From positions 1 through 7,535 of the forward strand of contig JAATGO010000384.1 in assembly GCA_015654605.1 (NCBI GenBank): 7,535 nucleotides of DNA. Direction: 5' to 3'. Every line of letters begins with the position of its first letter. The first letter of the stretch is position 1. A program made the position numbers and the translations under genes. The notes under the pieces were generated by a model. The model saw nothing but the letters and a program-made list of their open reading frames with translations, did not search any database and was not told the DNA's origin. Source of the stretch: Betaproteobacteria bacterium. Its GTDB lineage: Bacteria > Pseudomonadota > Gammaproteobacteria > Burkholderiales > Burkholderiaceae. Shown here in pieces: positions 7,027 through 7,535 of the stretch.

Positions 7027-7535
7027 TAAAATCTCGGCAAATCAGGGAAACTTAGCTGACCACGCTGCACATGCATCTTGCCATATTCGGCACAGCGATG
7101 CAGTGTTGGAATCGCCTTATCAGGATTGAGTAAAAAAGCGGTATCAAATGCACGTTTTACCATGAAAAAGACCTCTCGCTCTTCTGGTGAAAATTGAACA
7201 CACATTGAATTAATTTTTTCTATGCCGACACCATGCTCGCCCGTAATCGTGCCACCAACCTCAACGCATAACTCAAGAATCTCGGCGCCAAATGCTTCTG
7301 AGCGTTCAAACTCATCCGCTAAATTGGCGTCAAACAGAATCAAGGGATGTAAATTACCATCTCCGGCATGAAATACATTGGCGCAACGCAAATGATATTT
7401 CTTCTCCATGGCGGCAATGCCAAGCAATACATCTGCTAGCCTTTTGCGAGGAATGGTGCCATCCATGCAATAATAATCAGGAGAAATACGCCCTGCTGCA
7501 GGAAACGCATTTTTACGACCAGACCAGAACCGCAA
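7026..7535 (-). CDS. glcD: Glycolate dehydrogenase catalytic FAD subunit, C-terminal part
   Basis: This is the last 169 or so residues of GlcD, cut by the right edge of the window. The full family protein has about 499 residues, so roughly 330 N-terminal residues, including the FAD-binding domain, lie outside. The visible part is the FAD-oxidase C-terminal domain: GRKNAFPAAGRISPDYYCMDGTIPR, ANVFHAGDGNLHPLILFDAN, then LELCVEVGGTITGEHGVGIEK and IPTLHRCAEYGKMHV, all nearly identical to E. coli GlcD. The HAGDGNLHP and GEHGVG histidines, typical of the substrate/metal site of this family, are kept. The first visible codon, TTG, is an internal leucine and not a start. The stop overlaps the glcE start by one base. 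D-lactate dehydrogenases share this domain, but the match and the glcE-glcF neighbours decide for GlcD. Confidence 0.95.
   Translation of the reverse strand: MRFWSGRKNAFPAAGRISPDYYCMDGTIPRKRLADVLLGIAAMEKKYHLRCANVFHAGDGNLHPLILFDANLADEFERSEAFGAEILELCVEVGGTITGEHGVGIEKINSMCVQFSPEEREVFFMVKRAFDTAFLLNPDKAIPTLHRCAEYGKMHVQRGQLSFPDLPRF

Overview
The window looks like an ordinary chromosomal segment of a betaproteobacterium. This rests on the protein sequences: PepN resembles the Neisseria/betaproteobacterial form more than the enterobacterial one, and the glycolate oxidase subunits are ordered glcD-glcE-glcF. By eye the GC content is moderate, roughly 45-50 %. A Nitrosomonas- or Methylophilus-like host would fit, but the genus is a guess. 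I see no phage, transposon, CRISPR, tRNA or rRNA sequence, and no convincing undescribed multi-gene system.

Layout from left to right. (1) Positions 1-1475, minus strand: pepN, aminopeptidase N, running off the left edge. Its reading frame is broken by a single in-frame TAA at 129-131, at a position that is an invariant Tyr in the family; recognisable PepN sequence continues in the same frame beyond it to the edge. (2) Positions 1476-1879: a roughly 400-base divergent intergenic region with a possible pepN -10 box, an imperfect 20-base tandem repeat and a terminator-like hairpin just before the next gene. (3) Positions 1880-2551, plus strand: a DUF4136-type outer-membrane lipoprotein. (4) Positions 2552-2634: a convergent gap with a strong 13-bp hairpin. 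(5) Positions 2635-4547, minus strand: an EamA/DMT-family permease followed 17 bases later by a zinc-free NADPH:quinone oxidoreductase, probably co-transcribed. (6) Positions 4669-7535, minus strand: glcF, glcE and the C-terminal third of glcD, the three subunits of glycolate dehydrogenase. glcD and glcE overlap by one base.

The minus-strand block from 7535 to 2635 could be one long transcript (glcD-glcE-glcF-permease-qor), with a 121-base gap between glcF and the permease. GlcDEF oxidises glycolate to glyoxylate and passes the electrons to the quinone pool. In an autotroph this would salvage 2-phosphoglycolate made by RuBisCO oxygenation, but the window does not show whether the host fixes CO2. 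The point most worth following up is the pepN nonsense codon.
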